The translations under genes and the position numbers were made by a program. A stretch of DNA of 64,000 nucleotides from the NCBI GenBank assembly GCA_016946835.1, contig JACVTC010000011.1, forward strand, positions 1,712,501 through 1,776,500, given 5' to 3'. Origin of the DNA: Neocallimastix lanati (nom. inval.). Its lineage: Eukaryota; Neocallimastigomycota; Neocallimastigomycetes; Neocallimastigales; Neocallimastigaceae. The notes under the pieces were generated by a model. It saw only the letters and a program-made list of their open reading frames with translations. It had not been told where the DNA came from and searched no databases. Shown here one piece after another: positions 22,642 through 38,220 of the stretch; the first letter of the stretch is position 1, and every line of letters starts with the position of its first letter.

Positions 22642-23419
22642 GATAATTATAAATCAATATATTTATTTTTATAAAATGTTAATAAAATTATTTTTTTATG
22701 ATTATTTATTATTTTATATTATATATATATATATATATTTAGATACTCTATCCAAAAAGAATTCAAAAAATCAAATGTCAATATGTTTTATTACCAATAG
22801 TTAGATTTTTTTTTTTTTTTTTATTATTATTATTATTCGATTTGATTTGATTTGATTTGACTTTTATTTATTTATTTATTTACTCATTCATCTGATTTAA
22901 TTTTTATTTAAAGTATATATTCTTTTCTTAATTATTATATTATTTTACATATACATATACATATATATTTTTATTTAGATATAATTATGGAATAATATTC
23001 ATTTTTTTTTTATTTTATTTTTTCAATATTATTTTAAATATATATATATATTTATAAATATATAATTTTTTTTTTTTTTTTAAATTATTATTTTTTTTAT
23101 TTATATTTTTAAATATATTAATAAGTAAATTTTGTTAAAATATAGTTAAATTGATATAATTTGTATGAAATTAATTACATACATCATAAATATTATTTAT
23201 ATAATATTTTATTTATTTTATTACCATTAATAATTAAAAAAGATTTAATATTAACTATTAATATTAATGTTAATATAATACAATACATATTTTTATATAG
23301 AAATATAATTATTTAATAATTATAAAAATAAATAAATAAAAACATAAATATAACCATTTTATTAGGATATTATAAATTTATATAAATATTTAATTTCTTT
23401 AAATTTTATTTAATTATAA

Positions 23420-23499
<80 letters not shown>

Positions 23500-24018
23500 A
23501 ATTTAAGTTTTTAAAAAAAATAACAATTATTTACATAAATAAATAGCATAAAGTAAATTATGAATAAACATATGTGACATCATATGTTATAACAAATTTT
23601 TATATATATATATATATTTTTATATTAAATTAAATTTATATTATTATATAATTATTATATAATAATCTTAATTATCATTATCATTATTATTAATATTATT
23701 ACAATAATATTTTAAATAGAATTTATATCTGTAATAGAAATATTACTATTAATAATTTTAAAAATATGCTACTTTATTCTCGATTTAAGTAGGGATCATG
23801 GTACAACACATAGTATATATTACACCAAAATTATTTAACTTTTGAACTTATTTTTATTCTTAATTACATTAAATTTTCTATGATTAATTAAAAATTGTTT
23901 TTTAATTTTTATTATTTTTTATTTTACTTAATTTCTTACATATATTTTATTTTTATCTTTAAATTATATGATGTGTTCTTTTTAAAATGTAAAACAAAAA
24001 AAAAATAATTATATATTT
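22642..24018. other. Intergenic, no gene seen
   Basis: A/T-rich spacer after the zinc-finger gene with an (ATT)n run at about 23420-23498. A slightly complex stretch at 23770-23830 is not recognisable. Confidence 0.7.
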
Positions 24019-24076
24019 AATAAAGCACTGGATGTATATTCACTTCCTAGTCTATAAAGAAAAGAAAAAAAAAAAT
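24019..24076 (+). mobile_element. LINE 3' tail fragment
   Basis: The segment reads TTAATAAAGCACTGG, then a TATTCACTTCCTAGTCTA motif, then A-rich sequence. The 3' ends of the LINE copies ending at 56894 (+) and 60656 (-) have the same layout: TAATAAAG, about 15 bases, a TTCTCTTC-like block, GTCTA, poly-A. No coding part is left. Confidence 0.65.
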
Positions 24077-24119
24077 AATTTAAAAAAAAAAAAATCATGT
24101 AATTAATAAATAAATAAAT

Positions 24120-24621
24120 AAAAAAAATTAAAGTTCGCAATAATTTCAACTTAAAAAAAAAATAATTAACAGAAGTCTTTTAATCTGTGAAGTTCGTTGC
24201 TCATGGACTTTTTTCTAAATTTTATTTATTTATTAATTACATGAATTTTTTTTTTTTTTTAATAACACGAAATTAATAAAATAAATAAATAAATAAATAA
24301 ATAAATAAATATTAATTGTCCAATATTCAAAATAAAGTTAAAGTTCGCAATAATTGTAACTGTAAAAAAAAAAAATATAGAAAAATAAAAAAAGGAATAA
24401 AAAAAATTAACTATTTTAAAAATTAATATAAAAATAAACAGAAATCTTACAATCTAAAGTGAGATTCGTTGTATATGAACTTTTTCTCTGAATTTATTCG
24501 TATATTTTTATTTTAAATATTAACTTTTATTTCACATTACTATTGAAAAATATAATTATGTTCTGTTCTAATTTGACAATTAATAAATAAATAAAGTTAA
24601 AGTTCGCGTAATAATTGTAAC

Positions 24622-24681
<60 letters not shown>

Positions 24682-25275
24682 AACTATTTTAAAAATTAAT
24701 ATGAAATCTAAAGGTAAAGTTTGTTGTATACGGACTTTTTTCAGAATTTATTAGTACCCTTTATTTTAAATATTAACTTTTATTTTACATTAATATTTAA
24801 AAGTATAATTATGTTCTAATTAGACAAATAATATTTATTTTTTTTTTTATTAATTTCGTGTTATTAAAAAAAATTATATATATATATATATTCATGAAAT
24901 TAATAAATAAAGTTAAAGTTCGCTATAATTGTAACTATAAAAAAAAATAATAAAAATAAAAATAAAAATAAAAAGAATAAAAAAAATTAACTATTTTATA
25001 AATTAATATAAAATCTAAAGTTAAGGTTCGTTGTATATGGACTTTTTTTCAGAATTTATTCATACATTTTTATTTTAAATATTAACTTTTATTTTATATT
25101 AATATTTAAAAATATAATAATAATATTCTAACTGGACAAATATTTTTTTTTTTTTTTATTAATTTTGTGTTATTAAAAAAAAAAAATTTTTTATATATTC
25201 GAACTTTAACTTTATTTATCTATTAATAAATAGATAAATAAAGTTAAAGTTCGATATAATTGTAACTGTAAAAAA
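24120..25275. repeat. Degenerate tandem array of about 210-325-bp units
   Basis: The phrase TTAAAGTTCG plus an ATAATT-TAACT block recurs at about 24130, 24340, 24600, 24915 and 25240. Each is followed by an A-run, an ATCTAAAG block, a TTCGTTGTATATGGAC-like block and TTTTAAATATTAACTTTTATT. A short block (AATAACACGAAATTAAT) is direct in the first unit and inverted in later units. No coding potential. The units could be old non-autonomous transposons or a local satellite. Confidence 0.8.
25199..25254. repeat. Perfect inverted repeat, 26-bp arms, 4-bp loop
   Basis: Arms 25199-25224 and 25229-25254 are exact reverse complements. Each carries the array's TTAAAGTTCG phrase, so two array unit ends face each other here. 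Confidence 0.95.
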
Positions 25276-25539
25276 AAATATATATATATATAAAAATAAA
25301 AAAATAAATGTTGTCTTCTTATATAAAAAATAGTTTATTAATAAATATAAATTTATTATTTATAAAATATAAATAAATGGTTAATAAAGGATTTAAAGTA
25401 GAGATAAAATGACATATTTTTATATTTAAATTATAGCTTGTTCTAGATACAATATTAATTTAGATTTAATTTGAATTGACAATATATTTAATATAAACTA
25501 ATAATATGAAAGTGTTGGTATATTTTTAACTAAATAATA

Positions 25540-25850
25540 TAATAAAAGAAGACTCTTTCCACTTTTTAGAACATCGATTCATAATATTAGCCCAAAAACT
25601 AGTTCCTTTGACATATTATAAATAGTAGTATTGGAAGTTTTATTTTTAAACTCAAAACTCCAAAAACAAACCTCGATTAAATGGAGTTTGAGTTTTTTTT
25701 TTTTTTCTGTATTTTTTTTATTTGATCCTAGTAAAGTCCTGAACTAAAGGCAGAAGAGAGCAGAATACAGGTTTTAAAATAGAAAGCCGTATTTCTATTG
25801 GTTAAAAATCTAAAGAAAGAGTTAACCTGAATACCTGAATAAATTTTTTT
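25540..25850. other. Unrecognised higher-complexity island
   Basis: Less A/T-rich than its surroundings, with no open frame beyond about 30 codons. It contains a short imperfect inverted repeat (AAACTCAAAACTCC near 25650, GGAGTTTGAGTTT near 25685). It directly precedes a LINE relic and may be an older transposon fragment. Confidence 0.4.
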
Positions 25851-25939
25851 TTTTTTTTTTTTTTTTATTGTTCATCTTAATAATAATCTCTCTAAATCCA
25901 ATAATTCATTGAGATGTATATATTCAGCATTGATCACTA

Positions 25940-26770
25940 AAATATTCACAATTTTCTCTTTGATTTTTTTTTTTTTTTTTTTTTTGGATTGGAGAAATTA
26001 AGTGTTGGTTCAAATTTGATGTGAAACCATAATATAAAAAGTAAATTGGTATCAGAAGATTACCTAGCATGCTGTCCTAATGTTGTTGTGGAAGTAACAT
26101 CATACTTAGTTTTACATACAGGATAAACTTGAAGAAATTTGGCAACAATTCATTCAAATCATTGACGAAATTTTTATTAATTTTTCTCTGATTATTCAAA
26201 AAAAAAAATTTTTTTTAAACATTCCTGATGACAAAGAGGAAGATTTTAATTTTTAATGATACCATTAATTTTTTATGTCCTATGTCTCCTTCTTGGAGAA
26301 AAAGCTATATGAAATCTTAAAGATCGGCTTTCGGGAGAAAGAAGACGTTTTATTAATATTATCTTTCAATCACCTTCGAGAGAGTCTTCTTTTCCCGATT
26401 TCATATTTTTCTGGGACTTACGAAATTACTTATTAAAGTTATGCCTATTTTGATTAGTGATCTTTTTTTTCACTATGATCAGTTTGTATAACATTAGACT
26501 TATAGTTCCGATGTCAAAAGCGTCTACATATACATCGAAACGATAGGGTAAAGAAAAAATTCTGATATATATTCGAATAATAATTTTAATCCATATGGAG
26601 TTATCATCGATGAATAGGAAGAGTTGGAGGTCATTTCGTCCTCGAAACTCATAATGTAGTTTTTTAATATTAATATTAAAAAAAAAAAAAAAAAATCATG
26701 AATTTTATTTTCATGTATTTTTTTAATAAAGATTATTAAATGAAGATTTATTCCAAGTCTTAAAAATATA
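25940..26770 (+). pseudogene. Decayed LINE 3' region
   Basis: Nucleotide similarity to 55265-56040 of the intact LINE runs throughout: TTCACAATTTTCTCT, GATTGGA.AAATTAAG, ATTCAAATTTGATGT, GATGACAAAGAGGAAGATTTT and CATATGGAGTTATC.TCGATGAAT. The copy covers the C-terminal zinc-binding region, 3' UTR and a degraded tail (AATGAAGATTTATTCCAAGTCTTAAAAA). It carries many stops and indels and poly-T expansions near 25966-25985, so it is non-functional. Confidence 0.85.
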
Positions 26771-26886
26771 TATATATATATATATAATAATTCTATATCA
26801 TAAAATTTAATAATAAAATGAAGTTACTCGTATTTATAAAATTTAAATTATTGACTTCTAATAGATTAAAAAATTTTTATGAATCT

Positions 26887-27152
26887 CAAATGAATCTAGT
26901 CAAATGAATCTAGTCAAATGAATCTAGTCAAATGAATCTAGTCAAATGAATCTAGTCAAATGAATCTAGTCAAATGAATCTAGTCAAATGAATCTAGTCA
27001 AATGAATCTAGTCAAATGAATCTAGTCAAATGAATCTAGTCAAATGAATCTAGTCAAATGAATCTAGTCAAATGAATCTAGTCAAATGAATCTAGTCAAA
27101 TGAATCTAGTCAAATGAATCTAGTCAAATGAATCTAGTCAAATGAATCTAGT
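26887..27152. repeat. Perfect 14-bp minisatellite, 19 copies
   Basis: Unit CAAATGAATCTAGT, repeated head to tail 19 times with no mismatch. It begins about 115 bp after the LINE relic. Confidence 0.97.
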
Positions 27153-27232
27153 CATAAATAAATTAAAATATTGTTTTTCATCTTTTTTCGAGACTGAATG
27201 CGAACGCAAACATTTATTTTAATTAATTAATT

Positions 27233-27263
<31 letters not shown>

Positions 27264-27476
27264 ATTTTAAATATAAATTCTTTTATGATTTACTAGAATT
27301 AATATAATAAATATATATATATATATAATTTATAAACTTCAATTTTATTTGTTTCAATTTGTTAAATTATTTGTTTGTTTATAATTTATATATATTTAAA
27401 AAAAATTATATACATAATAGAATTTAAAATGAAATTAAAATTAATAAACAAAAAAGTATATATAAAAAAAACCATT

Positions 27477-27530
<54 letters not shown>

Positions 27531-27546
27531 TATTTAATGTTGAATA

Positions 27547-31013
<3,467 letters not shown>

Positions 31014-33078
31014 TTCATAAATTTATTGATTTTATAATAATACTAACATTTCTAAATTATTTCATTCTTAGTAAATGATTTAATTATATAATGTTTTACT
31101 GATTATAATTAAATTTTTATTATTTAAAAAAAAAAAAAAAAAAAAAAAAATGAGAATTATTTAGTATAGTGTAAAATTTAGAATTCACAGAGAATAAATT
31201 ATAATGTTAATTATTTTAATTTTTATAATTATAAATATTTCAATAACATTCTTTTATAATTTTTTTTTAAAAAAAAAAAATTATATATTTAATAATAAAA
31301 TTGTATAAAATTATAATAAAATATAAAGTTTCAAAAGACGTTTATTCATACGAAATATTTTTGGAATTTGGAATATGACAATATCAAAAAAAAATTTTTA
31401 AAAAATTATAAAACTTTATATTATTATTAAAATTTTATATATAATAAGAATAATAATATATGCTTATTAAATTTTATTTAGTATTATTATTATTATTATT
31501 TATTATTTATTATTTATTATTAGTATTAAGTATTACTATTATAAATACTTATTAATATTATTATTATTATTTATTATTATTTATTATTATTTATTATTTT
31601 TTATTATTATTTATTATTATTAATTATTTATTTATTTATATATTTATTTATTTTATTTTTAGTGGTAAAAAGAAGAAAAAGAATTTTTTTCTAACTTTAT
31701 ATAATTTTTAAGATATTTTGATTAGAAATTTTAATTCTATAGGAATTATAATCCTTAAATTCTTTTTATTTTTAAATTCTCTCTAATCTACCATAAAATA
31801 TAAAATATAAAATATTTTTTATTTTTTTTTAATTTTTTTATTTCAAATATATTAAAAATTAATAATAATAATAATAATAATAAAAAATATAAATAAAAAT
31901 AAAAATAAAAATAAAAATAAAAAACTATAATATATATAATTTCTTTAAAATAAAAACAAATTTAAAAACAAATTTAAAACAAAAATATAAAAACAAAAAT
32001 ATAAAAACAAAAATATAAAAATGATATATAAAAACAAAAATATAAAAATGATATATAAAAAAAAAAAAATAGAAGTCAACATTCTTACTTAAATTAAATA
32101 TATTATAAAATTATTATATTAATCAATATAGAAATTTATAAACTTGTTTTATATAAATATAGATATTAAAAATACATATTAAAGTATAAAACTTATAATT
32201 AATTTGATAGAATTATTCATTATTAATTTTACAAATTATTTACTCTATATTAATTATTAAGTTATATTGAATAAAAAAAAATTTTTTATCTTAAATAATA
32301 TCCATAAATATTATTTAAAACATGAAATGAATTGATATATGTATTAATAAAAGTGAAAGAAATTTTTAATAATGAATATATAAGTTATAAAATATTCGAA
32401 ATATTCGAATATTTAACGTCTAATAAAAAAAAAAAAAAAAAAAAAGATCAGAAAAGTCTTTTAATTACAAATAGAACTTGCCAATTTTTAGTTTATATAA
32501 TGACATAAATATTTATGTAAAGAGGTTATTTACTAAAAGTATTTGCTTGATCTACAAAAAATTCTAATTATAATAGTAAGTCCAAAAGTTTTCAAAAATA
32601 AAATGAGTGATAATGTAAAATTTTTTTAATGGAAATAAGCAGTTTTTCTCTGATTATTTTACTTTCTGCATCATTATTTTATTTATTCAATTTAAAATTT
32701 ATAAGAAATTAATAAAAAAAAAAAACTTTATTATATATTATTTAAAAAAAGTAAAAAATACTGATTAAAAATATATGTAACATATATATGTTATTTTTTA
32801 ATTTCTTAATCTTTAATATATATTTAAATAATTATAATAATAATAAAAAATGAAGTAATATAATAAATAATAAATACTTCTTTATTAAATAATTTTTTAA
32901 TAAAGCAAAAGTATATTATATGACTATTATTTTTTTTTATATTAAAACAAAAAAAATAAAGAAAATAAAATATATAAAAATATAAAAAATATATATATAA
33001 TATTATATATTATTTAAATAATAAACATGATTATAACAGTTTAATAATTTATATCTTTTTATTTTAATTTAAAATATA

Positions 33079-33126
<48 letters not shown>

Positions 33127-33217
33127 TATATATACAATTTAAATTTAAAATGAACAACGCATCAACTATAACTACTTAAACTATATATATAGATTTATTA
33201 ATAGTAGAATAATAATA

Positions 33218-33271
<54 letters not shown>

Positions 33272-34128
33272 TAAAGATTGTATTTTTAATAATAATAATA
33301 ATATAAAGATTGTATTTTTAATAATAATAATAATATAAAGATTGTATTTTTAATAATAATAATAATATAAAGATTGTATTTTTAATAATAATAATAATAT
33401 AAAGATTGTATTTTTAATAATAATAATAATAATTATAATAATAATAGTTTTTATATATCTTATAAAATTTTAAAATCACTTCAAAGAGTTTCATAATAAT
33501 CTAATCTATATATTGAAATAATGTACATTTTCCCTTTTTATATTTCATTAATTGCAACTTAGCAAACTTTTATTTAATTTTTTTTTTTTTTTTATTTATT
33601 TATTTATTAATTTATATAATTAAAATTGAATTAAATTTTATATCTATAATTTAAGAAAATTGATTTTAAGTTTTGGATAAATTTATTACATTCTTTTCTA
33701 AATATTCATATAAAAAAGACTTTTTTTATCCTTAACATATAATTTTCCTTTAAAATTTTAATTACGTACTCTTCCAAAATTAAATATTTATATATAAATA
33801 TATAATATTTCATAATATTTCTGAAAAAATAGTACATATTTATTATATAAAAATAAAATTATATATATAAAGTTTCAATATAATTATAAATAATTAAACA
33901 AATATAGATTTACTATAATTAAGTTGAAATTTAATTATATATAAATTTTATTTTAGAATATATATATAGATTCGTTAAATAATATATAGGAAAAAAAATT
34001 TTTTTTTTTTTTATACTTTTGTTATTAAAAAAAATATATAAAACTTTTTTATTATTATGCGTATTCTTATTATAGTAATTATGAAATTAAAATGAATAAA
34101 AATAGATTATCTCTATTAGTTTAATTTA

Positions 34129-34159
<31 letters not shown>

Positions 34160-34181
34160 AATTATTATTATTTACTTTTTA

Positions 34182-34238
<57 letters not shown>

Positions 34239-34348
34239 TACTTGCTAAAATTTATCTTATATCATCTATATTTCATTTTATTATATTATAATATATTATT
34301 TATTATTCCTTATTTTATTTTTATTATTTTTATATATAATTAATAAAT
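31014..34348. other. Shared upstream region between two divergent receptor genes
   Basis: 3.3 kb of A/T-rich DNA between the start codons of the two receptor paralogues, with poly-A near 33080-33121 and a 49-nt poly-T at 34189-34237. Both promoters must lie here, but no motif can be singled out. Confidence 0.6.
33271..33430. repeat. 32-bp tandem repeat, five copies
   Basis: Unit ATAAAGATTGTATTTTTAAT plus an AAT run; copies start at 33271, 33303, 33335, 33367 and 33399. It follows an (AAT)n tract from about 33216. Confidence 0.92.
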
Positions 34349-36337
34349 ATGATAATTAAGAATATATTAATATTTTCACTATTTATATCTTTTGCATGTA
34401 AAATTTATAATTAATATTAAACAATTATAAAGTTATTTATATATATTAAATATGAAAAAAAGAAAAAAAAAATTTATATGTATTTTATTTTTTTATTATG
34501 AATATTAATAGATATTGGTGAGGCTTTAGAAATTAATGCTATTACAAGTGCTGAAAATGGAGGAGTATATGCCTATAATGAACTTATTGATTCATTTAAT
34601 AAGTATTCTCGAAACAATAATTTAGATATTACAATAAAATTAAATCTTTTATCAAAAGAAAATTCAACTGCTGGTGTAACGGAATATGAATCAACCATTG
34701 AACATCTCTTAAAAAAACAAAAATCAGAAAAATATGATATAATATATTATGACAATATATTTTCCAGAAAATTTGCTCCTTATTTAGTAGATTTAACAGA
34801 ATATTTACCTCAAGAACATATTGATTTATACCAAAATGAAATTACAAAACAAACATCCTATTATAATGATAAATTAATTGGAATAGTAACATTTTTATTT
34901 TATTATTATTTATTATTATTTATTATATATATACATTTTCATATACAGAACTATTTTTTTTAATAAACTAAATATTAATAAAGATTTTCTCTTTTTATAT
35001 AAATTTATTTTTTATACATATACATATAATATATATATATATAATATAGCCAACAGTTGTTGATTTTAATGTATTATATTATAATAAAGAATATTTAAAT
35101 AAATATCAGCAAGAACCTCCAAAAACCTGGAATGAATTACTTGAAATAGGAAAATATATTATATCTGAAGAACAAAAAAAAAATAATACTGAATTAATTG
35201 GCTATAATGGGCTTTTTCCTGGTAAATAATGAAAATAATAATAATAAATGAAAGATAATAAAATATTATTAAATAATATTAAATTAAATAAAAAAAAAAT
35301 AATAAAATAAAAAAAAAATTAAATAAAATAAAATAAAATAAAAAATAAAATAAAATAAAATAAGAAAAATTAAGATAATATAAAAATATAAAAAAAAATT
35401 AAAAATATTAAAAAAAATTAAAAATATAAAAAAAAAATTAAAAAATAAAAAGAATTAAATTAAATAAAAATATAATATTTATGATAAATGATTCGAAATA
35501 TTAGATGTAGAATTAGGAACATGCTCTCTTTATGAATTTCTTTATTCTTATAGGGATTCTGTTGATTCATCATTTCCAGATTTTCAAAGTAAAAATGTAG
35601 AAAAAGCATTAGAAATGTTAAAAGCAATAAAAGATGAAATTTCTTCAAGTACTATAAAAATATATATATATTATATATATTATTAAATATATTATAAATA
35701 TATAAAGGAAATAAACTAAAAAAACTAATATAAATATATATTAATTTATGCAATAGAGGAAATATTTATTCAAGATGTTATGTTTACCATGATGGAAATG
35801 TATCTTAAGAAAGTAATATTTGCAAAAATATGGTATTTTGGACCAGTAGATGGATATGATTATATCCTACTTCCAGGTAATACTGAAGGTGTTTCAGGAT
35901 CTATAATTGGAGGATTTAATTTAGGTATAAATGCTAATATTTCTGAAGAAAAAAAGAAAGCAGCAGCTACTGTTATACAATATTTTACATCAAAGGAAAA
36001 TCAAAAAAAAATTGCCATTAAATATTATATAAATACAGTGATAACTAGTTTATATGATGACGAAGAGGTTTGTAAGGTAAAAGATTGTGAATTATTCAAA
36101 AAATTGCAATTTATTGCAAGACCTTCAATAAATAATATTGGTTATTCTTCTTGGTCATCAAAGTTTAGAGCTAATATATTTTCATATTTGTATGATGATA
36201 ATTCATTAACGGATGTATTAAAGGATGCCGAAAAACTATCTGAAAGTTATAGTTCATCTTATTCAATAAAACCTTATTTCGGAATCTTTATATTCATTAT
36301 AATATATACTATTGTTTCAATATTTATACAACTTTAA
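34349..36337 (+). CDS. Truncated receptor paralogue: sugar-binding-type domain plus one membrane segment
   Basis: Paralogue of the receptor at 27547-31013, transcribed away from it. Exons: 34349-34397, 34512-34885, 35050-35221, 35505-35648, 35757-36337, all GT-AG, giving 439 aa. The first four exons are 49, 374, 172 and 144 nt, the same as in the full receptor. It has a signal peptide (IIKNILIFSLFISFA), the whole solute-binding-like domain (VLYYNKEYL, KTWNELLE, YNGLFPG, GTCSLYEF, LPGN...SGSIIGGFNLGIN) and the DDEEVCKVKDCELF stretch. It stops in what is helix 1 of its partner (GIFIFIIIYTIVSIFIQL). Helices 2-7 are missing and cannot be found downstream. It could be a membrane-anchored decoy or co-receptor, or a recent pseudogene. 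The open frames and intact splice sites favour an expressed gene. Confidence 0.75.
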
Positions 36338-36524
36338 AAATATAAATATATAGAAATAGAGTAAACATTGTTAATAACTTTATGTAGTATAATGTAAATT
36401 ATATATATAAATATATATTCTTATGATTAAAAAATAAATAAATAAATAAATAAATATAATCTTTATCTTCATTTAATTTTATATAATTATATATTTAATT
36501 ATTATTGCTAAAAATTTACTTGTA

Positions 36525-36575
36525 CGTTTTTTCTCGGAGTGTTTCTCTAATATAACCTAACCCATATAGATACTT
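36525..36575. repeat. Dispersed repeat, block Z (copy 1)
   Basis: TCTCGGAGTGTTTCT...ATATAACCTAACCCAT resembles 41855-41910, same orientation. Confidence 0.7.
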
Positions 36576-36949
36576 TATGAGGCATAATAATATAAATAAA
36601 TGAATAAATGAATAAATAAAAATTCAAAATATTTTTTTTATAACCTTGTTTTTATTATATTTAATAATTAATTATAGATATTTTTTAATATTTTGTAAAA
36701 TAGTAATAAAATAATTATTTATAATATTTAATTATAAAAATATATTTAATTATAAGATATATTTTAATATTTTGTAAAAAATAATATTATAATAACAATA
36801 TTTTAATTATAAAAATATATTTTTAAAATAATAATATTTTATCATAAAAATATATTTTAATGTTCTTAAGCTAACCTAATCCAATAAAGATTAAAAATAC
36901 TTTGACCATTATTGTATTTATTCATCTATTCTTTTTTCAAAATAATTTT

Positions 36950-37425
36950 TTTAAGTATTTATTAAAAGTTTCTGAAACATTATTTGTAATATACTCAATA
37001 TTATCATAATAATTCCAATTTTCAGTTTCATAGCTAATTAAATAGGTTTTTTTAAAATATTCTAAAAATTTTAAAAATTCTAAAAATTGAATATAATTAT
37101 GTTCTTGGCACTCACTTTTTATGTTACTATAAATATCCTATATATATATTTATGATTAATAAAAGGAAAGTTCGAAATATTATTATAATAAATATATTAA
37201 ATCTTTTATTTTTTCAACTTTATTACCACATAATTTTTTTTTTTTTTTTTTTTTTAATTTCTAATGCTCTTTTAAAATGCCATATGCAATATTTAATGTT
37301 TTCATTGATAAAAACTTTTTTCTGTAGCGTTAGATATAGCTTTTTCAAAATCGCAATGAAATATTTTTGGTGTAATTTCAATACTATTATATTTATTTAT
37401 TTAAACAGATATTTATAATATTTTT
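36950..37425 (-). pseudogene. Mutator-like (MULE) transposase relic
   Basis: On the minus strand, 37415-37255 reads ITPKIFHCDFEKAISNA and, after a one-base shift, NENIKYCIWHFKRALEI. This is the DFE...A...C.FH(W)F..AL region typical of MULE transposases. After a poly-A tract, 37137-36952 reads LKFLEYFKKTYL, then NWNYYDNIEYITNNVSETFN and KYLKKLF, the usual W-N-Y...TNN..E.FN end of the catalytic domain. Frameshifts and stops make it dead, and the N-terminal part is missing. Family assignment rests on these motifs only. Confidence 0.72.
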
Positions 37426-37764
37426 TTTATTAATTCATTTATATATATATATATATTTTTAAATAATAATAATTAATATTTATAATTTTAATCTTCATTA
37501 TTATTATTAATGACAATCCTTTTATAATTATTACTATACCGCTTATATTATTATTTTTATATTATTATTATTTATTATTTATTTATTTAAACAGATATTT
37601 GAAAAGATATTTACATATGAAAAATTTTTTTTTAATATTTAAATATTTACTTCAAAAATATAAATCAATATTAATAATATTTAATTTTATTTATTTATTT
37701 ATTTATTTAATGATTTTCAATTTTGGCGAAATGCAACTTGGCGAAATGCCCCACTCCTATTTAA

Positions 37765-37865
37765 TGGCTCACTTGGTTAATTGCATAACCGTCAGAAAGA
37801 TTACAATTTAGTAGAATATTTGCATCACCAAATAAAATATTTCTACATGGACACATGAAATCATG
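37765..37865. repeat. Dispersed repeat, block X (copy 1)
   Basis: TTGCATAACCGTCAGAAAGA and the following TTACAATTTAGTAGAATAT, then ACACATGAAATCAT, match 41930-41995 in the same orientation, with a roughly 20-bp length difference. Confidence 0.8.
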
Positions 37866-38088
37866 TAAACTCCATAATAAAAAAAAAAAAAATAGAAAAT
37901 TTAGAAAATATGAAATATATATGGAAGATACCTCCATTAACAAGAAGAACAGAAATAAAAAAGAATACAAGACCAAATAACCCTATGAATTTAGATTCAA
38001 TTAATCAGAAGTATACAAAAATCATTACAATATTACATATATTAATTATTTAATTATAAATATTTATAATTTAATTATTACTAAGCAA

Positions 38089-38190
38089 TACTGAAACACT
38101 AAGTAAGATCTTCAAGTAAGGACAATTCTGCCTTTATAAAAAGGAAGTGTGTGACTACCTCAATATTCCAACTGCTCCTGAGAGGATGGG
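38089..38190 (-). repeat. Dispersed repeat, block Y (copy 1, inverted)
   Basis: The reverse complement (TGAGGTAGTCACACACTTCC, AAAGGCAGAATTGTCCTT, GTGTTTCAGTATTG) matches 41740-41812 closely. Relative to blocks X and Z it is inverted. Confidence 0.82.
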
Positions 38191-38220
38191 GCTGAAACCA
38201 AGGGAAGTACACACAGGAAA

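Noticed and set aside
26887-27152. CRISPR-like array
   Set aside because: The repeats are head to tail with no spacers, in a eukaryotic context; it is a minisatellite.
37599-37976. Short open frames on both strands near 37.7 kb
   Set aside because: They run across the dispersed repeat block X and low-complexity DNA, with no recognisable protein pattern.
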